Shown here in pieces: positions 52,981 to 64,000 of a DNA stretch of 64,000 nucleotides (its first letter is position 1; each line of letters starts with the position of its first letter). This DNA comes from Serinus canaria (Eukaryota; Chordata; Aves; Passeriformes; Fringillidae). The notes under the pieces were generated by a model. It worked only from the letters and a program-made list of their open reading frames with translations. It was not told where the DNA came from and did not search any database. The stretch lies in NCBI RefSeq assembly GCF_022539315.1, contig NC_066317.1, forward strand, positions 69,647,679 through 69,711,678, given 5' to 3'. The translations under genes were made by a program, and so were the position numbers.

Positions 52981-53126
52981 CAGTTACAATGGCCCCAGTC
53001 CCACAATTTCCCAATCACCATTTCCCCCATTCCCTTCCCAATCCCCCATTATCCCCAATCCCCATATCCCCATTTATCCCCCATCCCCTCCCCGAACATC
53101 ACCCCTCTCTCTCTCTCTCTCCGCAG

Positions 53127-56100
53127 ACATGGCGCAGACCGCAAGGAGAACCGCACCCCGCGCCGCCGCTCGGGCTCTCTCAGCCCGTCCCGCCGCCGCT
53201 CCCGGGGCCCGCCCGGCCCGCCCAGCTCCGCCTACCGCCGCCGCTCGCGCTCCCGCAGCCCCGGCCGGCCCCTCCCGCGGCGGCCCCGCTCCCGCAGCCC
53301 CGGGCGGCACCTCGGGCGGCCCCGCTCCCGCAGCCCCGGGCGGCACCTGCCGCGGCCCCGCTCCCGCTCCCGCTCGCCGCAGCGGCCGCGGAGCCTGGCG
53401 CGGGGCAGCCCCCGGGAACGGGAGCGGGAGCGGGAGCGGCGCTCGGGCAGCGCGGAGCGTGCCCGCCGGCCCGGCAGCCGCTCCGAAGGTCATTGGCACC
53501 CCCGGGGGGAGGGCGGGGATTCCCCGCGAGTCCCGCGGTCTGTCCGACCCCCACGCTGGGAATTTTGGGAATTCTCCGGCGTTCCCAAAGTGTTTTTCCC
53601 CCCCAGTGAGAATTTTGGGAATTTGCTGGGATTCACCATGGTTTTTTCAACCCTGAGCAGAATTTTGGGAATGCTCAGTGGATTCCCAGCGGGAATTTTG
53701 GGAATGCTCAGTGGAATTCCCAAAGTTTTCTTCACCCCCAGTGGGAATTTTAGGAATGCTCAGTGTTACTCCTGATGCTTTTCTCACCTCCTGTTGGAAT
53801 TTTGGCAATGCTCACTGGGATTCCCAGTGGTTTTTACATCCCCAGTGGGAATTTTGGCAGTGCTCAGTGGGATTCCTGTTGCTTTTTCACTCCCAATGGG
53901 AATTTTGGGAATTCGCTGGGATTCACCATGGTTTTTTCAAGCCTGAGCAGAATTTTGGGAATGCTCAGTGGATTCCCAGTGGGATTTTTGGGAATGCTCA
54001 GTGGGATTCCCAGTAGTATTCCAACCCCAATCAGAATTTTGGGAATGCTCAGTGGGATTCCTGATGGTTTTCCACCCCTAATTGGAATTTTGAGAATTCT
54101 GTGCCATTCCTGAAGTTTTCTTCACCCCCAGTGGGAATTTTGGGAAATCTCAGTGGGGTTCCTGATGCTTTTTCAACCCCGATCAGAATTTTGGGAATGC
54201 TCAGTGGGATTCCAGAAATGGTTTTTACCCCCAGTGCGAATTCACCGGGATTCCCAATGGTATTTTCCCCCCTAATTGGAATTTTGGGAATGCTCAGTGG
54301 GATTCCTGATGCTTTTTTCATCCTTGATCACAATTTTGGGAATGCTCAATGGGATTCCCAAAGTTTTCTCCACCCCTAACGGGAATTTTGGGAATTCATT
54401 GGAATTCATGATTTTTTTTTTCAACCCTGATGGGAATTTTGGGAATGCTCAGTGGGATTCCCGATGGGAACTTTGGGAACGTTCAGCAGAATTCCCAATG
54501 GTTTTCCAACCTCAATGGCAATTTTGGGAATGCTCAATGGGAATCCTGATGGGAATTTTGGGAATTCACTGGGATTCCCAATGGTTTTTTTCCCCCCCCC
54601 GTAATTGGAATTTTGGGAATGCTCAGTGGGATTCCCAATGGGAATTTTGGCAATGCTCAGTGGGATTCCCAACGTTCCCCCCCCCCCCCAAAAAGGAATT
54701 TTGGGATTCCCAGGATTTTTTTGGGATCAGTTCCAAGAGCCGGGAATGCTCGGAGCAGTAACCGACCTGTGGGTTCTCCGCAGCCGCAGCATCGGGCATT
54801 AATTAAGGACTAATTAAGGACTAATTAGAGCAGCCCCAGCAGCGCAGGAAGCAGGAAGGCTCTGAGGCAGTAAGTACTGCAGGGTCAGAGAGGAGCAGGG
54901 AAATTCCCAGGGAATTCCCAAAGAATTCCAAAAAAAATCTCAAAAAATTCCCCATAAATTACCGGGGTTTTTTCCAATATATCAAAAAACGTTTTTAAAA
55001 AATCAATTTTTTCCCCCAAAATAAAAAAATTCCCCAAAAGTTCCAAAATAAATTTCCCAAAATATTCCCAAAAAAATCCAAAATTATTTTTTAAAAAAAT
55101 TCCCATTTTTTCCCCCCCAAATTCAAAAAAAAGCCAGAAAAATTCACAAGAAATTCCCGGTTTTTTTCTTTAAAATTAAAAAAAAAAAAATTTAAAAAAA
55201 ATCCTGTTTTTTTTTTTCCCAAAAATTAAAATAAATTCCCAAAAAATTCCCATTTTTATCCCAAAAATTCCCAAAAAATGATCATTTTTTCCCCCAGAAC
55301 ATTAAAAAAATATTACCGGTTTTTCCTCAAAAAAATCCCCAAAAATATTCCAAAAATTCCCTTTTTTTCCCCCAAAATCCAAAAAAAAAAAAAAGCGCCA
55401 AAAATGTTCATTTTTTCCCTAAAAAAATTCCCAAAATTTCCCATTTTTTCCTAAAAAAAAAAAAAAAAAAAAAAAAAAAGCACCAAAAATTCTCTTTTTT
55501 TTTCCCCCAAAAAAATTCCCAAAAATTCCCATTTTTTTCTCTAAATCAAAAAAAAATCACCCAAAATTCCTGTTTTCTTCCACCAAAAATCCTGGGTTTT
55601 CCCAAAAAAGTCTTGGCTATTTCCCCCAGAAAATTTTTTAAAAATTCCTCTTTTTCCCCCAAAATAAAAAAAAAAAAAATCCCTGCAAAATTCCCCCAAA
55701 AATTCCATTAAATTCCCATTTCCTCCCCCAAAAATTCCCATTTTTTTCCCCCAGAATTCTCAAAAAAATTACCATTTTCTCCCCCAAATTCCCCCAAAAA
55801 ATCCCTAAAAATTCCTATTTTGCCTCCTCAAAAATTCCCAAAATTATCCCCAAAAATTCCCATTTTTCCCCCCAGAATTCCCAAAAAAAATTTCCATTTT
55901 CTCCCCAAAATTCCCCCAAAAAATCCCTAAAAATTCCTATTTTGCCTCCTCAAAAATTCCCACAAAAAATCCCCCAAAATTCCCATTTTTTCCCCCAAAA
56001 CCCCCCCAAAGAATCCCCCGAATTTCCCATGTTTCCCCCCAGAATTCCCAAGCCCGATCCCCATTTCCCACTGTGCCGCGCGGTGTCTCTGCAGCCCGGC

Positions 56101-59100
56101 GGGCGGCGCTGGAGGCGGTGATGCAGACGCTGGGCCCGGGGTTCCTGGCCGAGTTCCAGCGGCACCGCTCGCTGCCCGCGGCCGTGCAGGACTCGCTGGG
56201 CGCCGGCAGAGCCCCCGCGGAGCCCCGGAAAGGCGCCAGGAGCGGCCGCAGGGACGGAGGGGCCGGGCCCAGCTCCGCCCCCGAACCGCCGGGAACGGCG
56301 CCCGGCAAGGAGCGGGAGGAGGAGGAGGAGGAGGAGACCGGGAAGGGCCAGCCCTACAACAGGGTGGGTCTGGGGGGGGTCCCGGGAATTCCTGGGGGTG
56401 GGGGGTGTGTGGGAGTTCCTGGGGTTTGGGATTCCTGGGGGTTGAGGGATGTGTGGGAGTTCCTGGGGGTTGGGGGATATTTGGGAATTCCTGGGGGTTG
56501 GGAATTCCTGGGGGTTTGGAGATAGTTGGGAGTTCCTGGGGATTTGGAGATAGTTGGGAGTTCCTGGGGGTTGGGAATACCTGGGGTTTGGGGATAGTTG
56601 GGAGTTCCTGGGGGTTGGGATTCCTGGGGGTTTGGGGGGTGTGTGGGAGTTCCTGGGGGTTGGGAATTTCTGGGGTTTGTGGTTTTTTGGGAATTCCTGG
56701 GGTTTGGGGGATGTGTGGGAGTTCCTGGGGGTTGGGATTCCTGGGGGTTGGGGATAGTTGGGAATTTCTGGGGGTTGGGAATTCCTGGGGGTTTGGGGAT
56801 AGTTGGGAGTTCCTGGGGGTTGGGATTCCTGGGGGTTTGGGGGATGGGTGGGAGTTCCTGGGGGTTGGGGGATATGTTGGAATTCCTGGGGGTTTGGGGA
56901 TAGTTGGGAATTCCTGGGGGTTGGGAATTTCTGGGGTTTGTGGTTTTTTGGGAATTCCTGGGGTTTGGGGGATGTGTGGGAGTTCCTGGGGGTTGGGGAT
57001 AGTTGGGAATTTCTGGGGGTTGGGAATTCCTGGGGGTTTGGGGATATTTGGGAATTCCAGGGGGTTGGAATTCCTGCGGGTTGGGGGATATGTGGGAATT
57101 CTTGGGGGTTGGGGGATATGTGGGAATTCCTGAGGTTTGTGGGTTTGCAGCAATTCCTGGGGTTTGGGACAATTCCTGGGGGTTGGGGGATTTTTGGGAA
57201 TTCCTGGAATTTTGGGGTTTGGGGGATTCCTGGGGTTGGGGAGCTCCTGGGGTTTGGGGGATATTTGGGAATTCCTGAGGTTTTGGGGTTTGGGGCAATT
57301 CCTGGGGTTTGGGGGATTCCTGGGGCTTGGTGGTTTTTTGGGAATTTCTGGGGTTTGGGGGTTTTGCGGGAACTCCTGGGGTTCGGTGGTTTTGGGGCGA
57401 TTTCTGGGGTTTGAGGGAATTCCTGGGGTTTGGGAGTTCCTGGGGTTTGGGGCGATTGTTGCGGAATTTCTGGGGGTTGGGGGAATTCCAGGTGTTTGTG
57501 GTGTTTTTTGAGAAGTTTCTGGCGGGCTTTGGTGGTTTTTTGGGTTGGGGGTGGGGGGGAAGGGAGGTTGCAATTCCCTCTGGGCTTTGTGGTTTTTTTG
57601 GGAATTCCTTGGTTTGGGTGGGGTTGAACTCAGAGTGTTCGTGTGGGATAATGCCTAGCCAAGCAGGTGGGAATTCTGAATTCTGTAGGGGAGGGAGTTG
57701 CCGATGATTTTAATGCCATGGATTCCCCATAACCCCAGCCCCCTTCCTTGGAATTTTGAATGCCCATCAAGATTATTCTCACAAATCCCAGATGGCTCCA
57801 ATCCAGCCCTTTCCAGGGATGAAAATTCCTGGAATCCTGGATTCCTCAACATGTAATTCCAAAATTCCAACAGTTCAAATCCAGCCGTTTCCCTGGGACA
57901 CTTCCAGAACGGAAAAAATCCTGGAACTTCTCTGAATTCGGATTCCATCAAGAGTTATTCCACAATCCCTTGGTGGCTCAAATCCCAACCTTTCCTTGGA
58001 TAAAGAAGGCCCCAAAATCCTGGAATTGCTTAGATTCTGGAATTCCATCAAGATTTTATTTCCACATCCCAGGCCAGGCTCCAATCCAACCTTTCCTTGG
58101 ATAAAGAATTCCCAAAATCCTGGAATTCCATCAATGTTTATTCCACAATTCCAACCATTCCAATCCAGCCTTTCCTTGGGCACTTCCAGGGATGAAAAAA
58201 TCCTGGAATTCTGTGGAATTCTGGAATTCCATCAACATTTATTCCACAATCCCAGGTGGTTCCAATTCCAACCCAGCCTTTCCAGGGATGGAGAATTCCC
58301 GAAATTCTGGAATTCCATCAAGATTCCCACAATTATTCCACAATTCCCACAATCCGAGGTGGCTCAAATCCAACCTTTCCTTGGATAAAAAAATTTCCCC
58401 AAATCCTGGAATTCAGGAAAATCAATCAACATTTATTCCACAATTCCAATCCAGCCTTTCCTTGGGAATTTCCAGACATGAAAAAACCCTGGAATTCTGT
58501 GGAATTCTGGAATTCCATCAAGATTTACTCCCCATTTCCATCCCAACCTCCCCCGGACCCTCCCAGTGCCGGATCCCGTAGGAATCCCAGATTTGCAGGA
58601 ATCCCAGATTTCCGTGAATCCCAGATTTGCAGGAGTCCCAGATTTGCAGGAATCCCAGAATTCCGGGAGTCCCCGGTTTGCAGGAGTCCCAGATTCCCGT
58701 GAATCCCAGAATCCCAGGAATGCCGTGGGTGTTTTGCAGCTGCTGCGGGAGGAGCTGCTGAGCTGCGGCACGGTGCTGCAGATCTCGGACCTGCCGGATT
58801 CGGGATTCTCCGACCAGGACATCAAGAAGTTGGTGCAGCCCTTCGGGAAGGTCAGCGACCTCATCGTGCTGCGCTCCCGCAACGAGGTGAGCCCGAACTC
58901 GGGATTGGGAATGGCCCCACACCTTCCCAACGGGCACAGCTGGGCTGGGAATTCAGAGCTCCTCCCACTCACACTTCTGGGATTTTATGGATGGAGAGGG
59001 TTTTTTTCCTTCCCCTTTCTTTTCCTCTGTTTCCCTCCCATTTTCCCCATTTTTTCCTGGTTTTTTCCTGGTTTTCCCCATTCCCTTTTTTCTCTCTTTT

Positions 59101-62100
59101 TTTCCCCCCTTTCCTCCATTCTTCCCTTTTTTCCCCCCTTTCCTCCATCTTTTTCCACCCTTTATTTTCCTTTCTTCCCTTCCTTTCCCCTTCCTTTTCC
59201 CCCAGTTTTTCTCCTGTTTCCCCCTTCCCTAGTTTCTCTTTGTTCTCCCTTTATTTTCCTAATCCCTTTCTTTTTCCTCCCTTTCCCTTCCTTTTCCTTT
59301 CTCCCCTTCCCTTTTTCCCTCTTTTCCCCTTTTCTCCCTTCTTTTGATCTCCTTTTTCCCTTTTCCCCTTCCCTTTCCCCTTCCCTTTCCCTTTCCCTTT
59401 CCCTTTCCCTTTCCCTTTCCTTGAAATTTTCTTTCCTTGAAATTTCCTTGAAATTTCCTTTTCTTTTCCCCTTTTTCCCTTTCCTTCCCAAACCTTCCCT
59501 TCCCAAACCTAACCTTCCCTTCCTCCCCCTTTTTTTTCCTTTTTTCCCATTTTTCCTTCCTTCTCCCTTTCTCCCTTTCCCTTTTCCCCTTTTCCCCTTT
59601 TTTCTCTTTCCCCTTTTCCCCTTCCCTCTTTCTCTCCATTCCCTTTCCCCCTGCAATTCCCGGTCCGGGCCGTGTCCCCCCTGACCCCGGGCTCTCGGTG
59701 TGTTCCAGGCCTACCTGGAGATGAACTACAAGGAGGCCGTGATCGCCGCCGTGCGCTTCGGGGAGACGGCGCCGCTGCTGCTCCACGGCAAGCGCGTCCG
59801 GGTCAGCGTGGCCGAGAGAGCCCAGGTGGGGCAGGGCCGGGAATTCCTGCGGGAATTCCGCTGGGAATGGGAGATCCTGCGGGAATTCGGCTGGGAATGG
59901 GAGATCCTGCGGGAATTCGGCTGGGAATGGGAGATCCATTGGGAATTCGGCTGGGAATGGGAGATCCAGTGGGAATTCGGCTGGGAATGGGAGATCCAGT
60001 GGGAATTCGGCTGGGAATGGGAACTCCAGTGAGAATTGGCTGGGATGGGAGATCCAGTGGGAATTCCAGTGGGAATGGGAGCTCCAGTGGGAATTCGGCT
60101 GGGAATGGAGATCCAGTGGGAATTTGGCTGGGAATGGGAGATCCTGCGGGAATTCGGCTGGGAATGGGAGATCCTGCGGGAATTCGGCTGGGAATGGGAG
60201 ATCCAGTGGGAATTCGGCTGGGAATGGGAGATCCTGAGGGAATTCCAGTGGGAATGGGAGATCCAGTGGGAATTCGGCTGGGAATGGGAGCTCCAGTGGG
60301 AATTCCAGTGGGAATGGGAGATCCAGTGGGAATTCGGCTGGGAATGGGAGATCCTGAGGGAATTCCAGTGGGAATGGGAGATCCAGTGGGAATTCGGCTG
60401 GGAATGGGAAATCCTGAGGGAATTCCAGTGGGAATGGGAGATCCAGCAGGAATTCCAGTGGGAATGGGAGATCCAGCAGGAATTCCAGTGGGAATGGGAA
60501 TTCCAACTGGTAGTGGCAATTCCACCAGGAAATCTGACTCAGGCTGGGAATTCCAGCCAGGAATCCCTACTGGGAATTCCAACGGCAATTCTGACTGGGA
60601 GAGGGAATTCCAGCTGGGAATTCGTAGTGGGAATTCCAGCTGAGAATGGCAATTGCAACAGGAATTCCAACTGGAATTCTGACTGGGACTGGGAATTCCA
60701 ACCAGGAATTCTACTGGGAATTCCAATGGAAAATTCCAATGGGCATTCTAGTGGGACTGGGAATTCCAGCTGGGAATTCCAATGGGACTGGGAATTCCAA
60801 CCGGGAATTCCTACAGGGACTGGGAATTCCAACTTGGAATTTGTACTGGGAATTCCATCAGGAATTCTACTGGGAATTCCAATGGGAGTGGCAATTCCAA
60901 CGGGAAATTCCAATGGGAATTCTACTAGGCCTGGGAATTCCCACTGGGAATTCTGACTGGGAGCAGGGATTCCAACCAGGAATTCCACCTGGGAGAGGGA
61001 ATTCTGACAGCAACCAGGAGAGGGAATTCCTGCCAGGAATTCTGACTGGGAGAGAGAATTCCAGCTGGGAATTCTGGCTGGGACTGGGAATTCTGGACAG
61101 GAATTCTGACCAGGAATTCCAACTGGGAGAGGGAATTGAGTTTGGAATTCCAGCCGGGTATTCCAGCCAGGAGTGGCAGTTGCAGCTGGGAATCCCAACT
61201 GGGAGTGGGATTTCCAACTGGGAATTCTGACCAGGACTTCCAACTGGGAATTTCAACTGGGAGAGGGAATTCCAGCCAGGAATTCTGACTGGGACTGGGA
61301 ATTCCAACCAGGAATTCTGACTGGGAATTCCAGCTGGGAGAGGGAATTCCAGCCAGAAATTCCAGCCAGGAGTGGCAATTGCAGCTGGGACTTGCAACTG
61401 GGAATTCCAGCCAGGAATTCTGACTGGGAGTGGGAATTCCAGCTGGGAGAGGGAATTCCAGCCAGGAATTCCAATTGGGAGCAGGAATTCCAGTCAAGAA
61501 TTCCAGCTGGGAATTCCAACCAGGAAAGGGAACTCCAGGCAGGAATTCTGACTGGGAGTGGGAATTCTGTCTGGGAATTCTGACCAGGAATTCCATCCGG
61601 GAGTGGGAATTCCAGGCAGGAATTCCGACTGGGAATTCCAAGAGGGAGCAGGAATTCCATCAGGAATCCAGCCGGAATTGCAGCCGGAGCTGTTAATGAG
61701 TGACTCCCCTGCAGGGCTGATGAACGTTAATTGTGGGAATTCTGTGTCCACTCTCCTGTGGCCAGACATGGCATTAACTCACTCTGAATTAATTAATACC
61801 CAGGTATTAATTAATTAATTTATTAATTAATAATTAAACCTGGGTAATTCTCAACAGTAACGATCCGCCCCTTGTGTCTGTTTATAAATACAGATTTGCA
61901 CATGGATTAATAAAATCTCACTGAAATTTCAATTAATAATTAATATAATTAATCGTTTATAGCTGCTTAATTAGCGTTAATGAACTTAAATTAAGCATCC
62001 TATTGAAATGTAACGTCAGTTGCTAATAATTAAATTAATATTAATTACACCTTACAGTTAAGAGTTAATTATTATTACCCTTATTAATGCACTTATAGTT

Positions 62101-63534
62101 CCATGCACATGTTTTAAAATAAAATAAAAATGAAATTCACTTAGTCAAAAGTAATTAATGCAGTAATTATTAGTAACTGCTAATCTGTTTAATATATTTA
62201 CATATAAACCTGCACATTTATTAGTAAAACCTGAATTAAATTTTAATTAACAACGCATATAATTAATATTTTATCACTGCTTAATTAGCAGTAATTAATT
62301 AAAGTTAAGAATCCTATTTATAATTAATATCAATTATTAATAAATCTCTTTTTTTTTTTCCCACTCCAGGAAAAAAAACCTGTGAAAAAACGAGTTCTGA
62401 ACCCCAAAAAAACTCCAACAAGCACCAAGTAAGACCCTCATTAATTAATTATTGTTAATTACAATAATTGGGAACCCGAGGGGCTCCAACTTAGAACTTT
62501 AATTGGGGGTGAATGATTAATAAATATTAATTAAATTGATTTTCTGGTGTCTTTTTTATCCTCCCAGGAAAATTCCCACCACCAGCACCAAGGGCCCCAA
62601 AGCCCTGGCAGGTGAGTTGATTTTCACTAACTAATTAGTAATTAATTAGCAATTAATTATTAATTAACTAGAGTAATTAATGAATTCATTGGATTAATTA
62701 ATTTTTATTCCATTGGCTTTTAATAGGAAATTATTGAGTGCCAAATCATTGATTTTCTTTCACTCCTGAGCTCGTTTAATTAATAATGAATTCTTAATGA
62801 ATTATTAGTCACCTTAATTAATTAATTGTTGGATTAATTAATTAATTGGCTGAATAATTTTAATTTTATTGGGTTTTAATAGGAAATTTTTGGGTTCCAA
62901 ATCTTTGATTTTGATCCATTCCTGAGCTCCATTTTGGGATTAATTCCAATTTTGGGATTAATTCCAATTTTGGGATTATTTACCCTAAAAAAACCCCCCT
63001 GGATTTCTCCCCCAGAATCCCAAATGTTTTTTTCCAAAAATCCCTCCCTTTTCTCCCAAAAATTCTTTTTTTCCCCCCCAAATCCAAATCCTTTTAAAAT
63101 CCATTTTTTTCCCACCTAAAATCCTCATTTCCGCCCCCCCCCCAAAATTTCCCTGGATTTAATTTAAATTTTTGGGATTTTTTTGCCCCAAAATCCCACA
63201 GAATAATTTAAATTTTGGGTTTCTTTTACCCCCAAAAATCCAAAATTTTTCCTCCTAAAATCTCCCCTTTTTTTCCCATAAATTGCCCTGGATTTAATTT
63301 AAATTTTGGGATTTTTACCCTAAAAAAATCCAGATTTTTTTTTCTTCCCAATTTTTTTTTTTTCTTCCTTTCCCTGGAGTTCCTTGGAATTTTTGGGAAT
63401 TTGTTCCCTTGGGAAGGAATCACTGATGAGAATTGGGAATTCTGGGTTTTTTTGGGAATTTTTTGTAGGAAAAAAAGAAAAAGTGAAGAAAACCCTGGGA
63501 GAGAAGAAAGTGAAGAAAGCCTCGAATGTGGGAG
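53127..63534 (+). CDS. ZNF638: ZNF638 (NP220), internal exons: RS region, first RRM, basic region
   Basis: Large nuclear DNA/RNA-binding protein related to matrin 3. Exons: 53127-53488, 56095-56363, 58740-58886, 59709-59825, 62370-62428, 62568-62611, 63469-63534; phases agree. Exon 1 reads RKENRTPRRRSGSLSPSRRR, then RS/SP-rich repeats. The second includes RRAALEAVMQTLGPGFLAEF and an acidic run. Exons 3 and 4 encode an RRM: TVLQISDLPDSGFSDQDIKK, LVQPFGKVSDLIVL, AYLEMNYKEAVIAAVRF. Exons 5-7 are lysine-rich (EKKPVKKRVLNPKK). Order and motifs fit ZNF638, whose RS region precedes an RRM with [20 protein letters not shown]. The N-terminal part lies in or before the gap; the C-terminal part, with later RRM and matrin-type zinc finger, lies beyond 64000. 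The first donor is the weak GTCATT. Confidence 0.88.
53540..54715. repeat. About 60-bp minisatellite, ZNF638 intron
   Basis: About 20 units of GGGAATTTTGGGAATGCTCA then GTGGGATTCCCAATGG and a T run. It starts within 60 bp of the exon 53127-53488 donor. Confidence 0.93.
54890..56055. repeat. Low-complexity AAAAATTCCC array, ZNF638 intron
   Basis: About 1.15 kb of CCCAAAAATTCCCATTTTTT variants, up to the acceptor of exon 56095-56363. Contains several A runs longer than 15. Confidence 0.93.
56365..57625. repeat. G-rich minisatellite TTCCTGGGGGTTGGG
   Basis: Over 40 units of 20-40 bp (GGGAATTCCTGGGGGTTTGG) starting at the donor of exon 56095-56363. Many G runs on the transcript strand suggest G-quadruplex potential in the pre-mRNA. 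Confidence 0.93.
57690..58545 (-). repeat. Tandem array of degraded CR1-like units
   Basis: Seven or eight units of about 110-130 bp: CCTTTCCTTGGATAAAGAAT, AATCCTGGAATTCCATCAAG, TTTATTCCACAATCCCAGG. Words such as CCAGCCTTTCCTTGGGCACT point to CR1 origin. Confidence 0.75.
58571..58730. repeat. 17-20 bp repeat ending at a ZNF638 acceptor
   Basis: About eight units of AATCCCAGATTTGCAGGA reach the acceptor GTTTTGCAG of exon 58740-58886. The unit word TTTGCAG is itself acceptor-like. Confidence 0.88.
59010..59660. repeat. Polypyrimidine tract, about 650 nt, ZNF638 intron
   Basis: Almost pure C/T on the transcript strand (CTTTCCCTTTCCCTTTCCCT), ending about 50 bp before the acceptor of exon 59709-59825. 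Confidence 0.93.
59830..61690. repeat. 30-60 bp minisatellite, 1.86 kb, ZNF638 intron
   Basis: Units of GGGAATTCGGCTGGGAATGG and GAGATCCAGTGGGAATTCCA begin directly after the donor of exon 59709-59825 and drift toward CCAGGAATTCTGACTGGGAG. Long ORFs on both strands are repeat artefacts. Confidence 0.95.
61780..62360. other. AT-rich intron segment with TAATTAAT words
   Basis: Strongly AT-rich non-coding stretch with many ATTAATTAAT; similar short stretches occur at 62430-62560 and 62615-62885. No gene seen. Confidence 0.7.
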
Positions 63535-63539
63535 GTGAG

Positions 63540-64000
63540 GGGGGAAAAATGGGAAAAAATCTTGGGGGAAAAATTGGGAAAAAATTCCTTGGGAAAGGGG
63601 AAAAAATGGGGGAAAGAGCCTTGGGAAAATGGGAAGGGAATGGGAAAAAACTTGGGGAAATGGGAAGAGAAAATAGAAGAAAAAAACTCGGGGAAATGGG
63701 AAAAATTGGGAGAAAACTTGGGAAAAATGGGAAAAAATTGGAGAAATGGAAAAAAAAATCTTGGGGGGAAAACATGGGAAAAAACTTGGGGAAATGGGAA
63801 AAAAGCTTTGGAAACTGGGGAGAGAAAATAGGAGAAAAAACCTTGGGAAAATGGGGAAAAAAAGCTCAGGAAAATGGGAAAAAATGGGGAGAAAACTTGG
63901 GGGGAAATAGGGAAAAAGGGGGGAAAATTGGAGAAATTGAAAAAAAAATTTGGGGGAAAACATGGGGGAAAAAATTGGGAAAATGAGCGAGTGAAATTTG
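63540..64000. repeat. GGGAAAAAATGGG low-complexity array, ZNF638 intron
   Basis: G/A-rich units (CTTGGGGAAATGGGAAAAAA) from the donor of exon 63469-63534 to the window end. Confidence 0.9.

Noticed and set aside
55927..57573. 548-codon minus-strand Pro/Asn-rich ORF
   Set aside because: It is the complement of the G-rich minisatellite and of a ZNF638 exon; no domain or splice support.
57870..57895. GTTCAAATCC resembling a tRNA B box
   Set aside because: No A box or cloverleaf; it belongs to the CR1-derived array.
59803..60956. ORFs of about 300 codons on both strands
   Set aside because: They lie in a minisatellite with unit length divisible by three. Both strands are open and the products are pure repeats.

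Overview
This is 64 kb of a gene-dense, GC-rich vertebrate nuclear chromosome, almost certainly a bird microchromosome. The evidence is short introns full of GC-rich minisatellites, many fragments that look like the 3' part of CR1 LINEs (the main avian retroposon), vertebrate splice signals and AATAAA polyadenylation signals. An LTR-like insert hints at a songbird, but the species cannot be fixed from sequence alone. Positions 51392-51891 are exactly 500 N, a scaffolding placeholder.

Layout: (1) 1-9100, + strand, the 3' half of DCTN1 (dynactin p150Glued), 15 exons. (2) 9540-14065, +, complete NOP56 (12 exons), with one box C/D snoRNA in each of introns 7-10. (3) 14200-23460, -, complete IDH3B, with two alternative last exons that each have a polyA signal. 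(4) 24075-40510, -, complete VPS16 (24 exons, 837 aa by my splice model; from memory human VPS16 has 839). (5) 40790-about 43290, -, a one-coding-exon NAT8/camello-type N-acetyltransferase. (6) 45150-50931, -, the last six exons of CPXM1. (7) After the gap, 53127-63534, +, internal exons of ZNF638 (NP220). All exon models were read by eye and checked for phase continuity.

The genes do not form one pathway: dynein-dynactin transport, C/D snoRNP assembly, the TCA cycle, HOPS/CORVET endolysosomal tethering, ER/Golgi acetylation, a secreted carboxypeptidase-like protein, and RNA/DNA-binding nuclear regulation. One functional link is direct: NOP56, a core protein of C/D snoRNPs, hosts C/D snoRNAs. 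Three of them carry guides that match the 18S rRNA sites of SNORD110 (U1288), SNORD56 (C517) and SNORD57 (A99).

Non-coding space is dominated by tandem repeats. In several introns of DCTN1, VPS16 and CPXM1 the repeat unit includes the exon edge or the splice site, so real splice sites sit at the end of arrays of near-identical decoys. The other outstanding oddity is an 840-nt tract after the gap with only 6 T. No CRISPR array, tRNA, rRNA or prokaryotic system is present.
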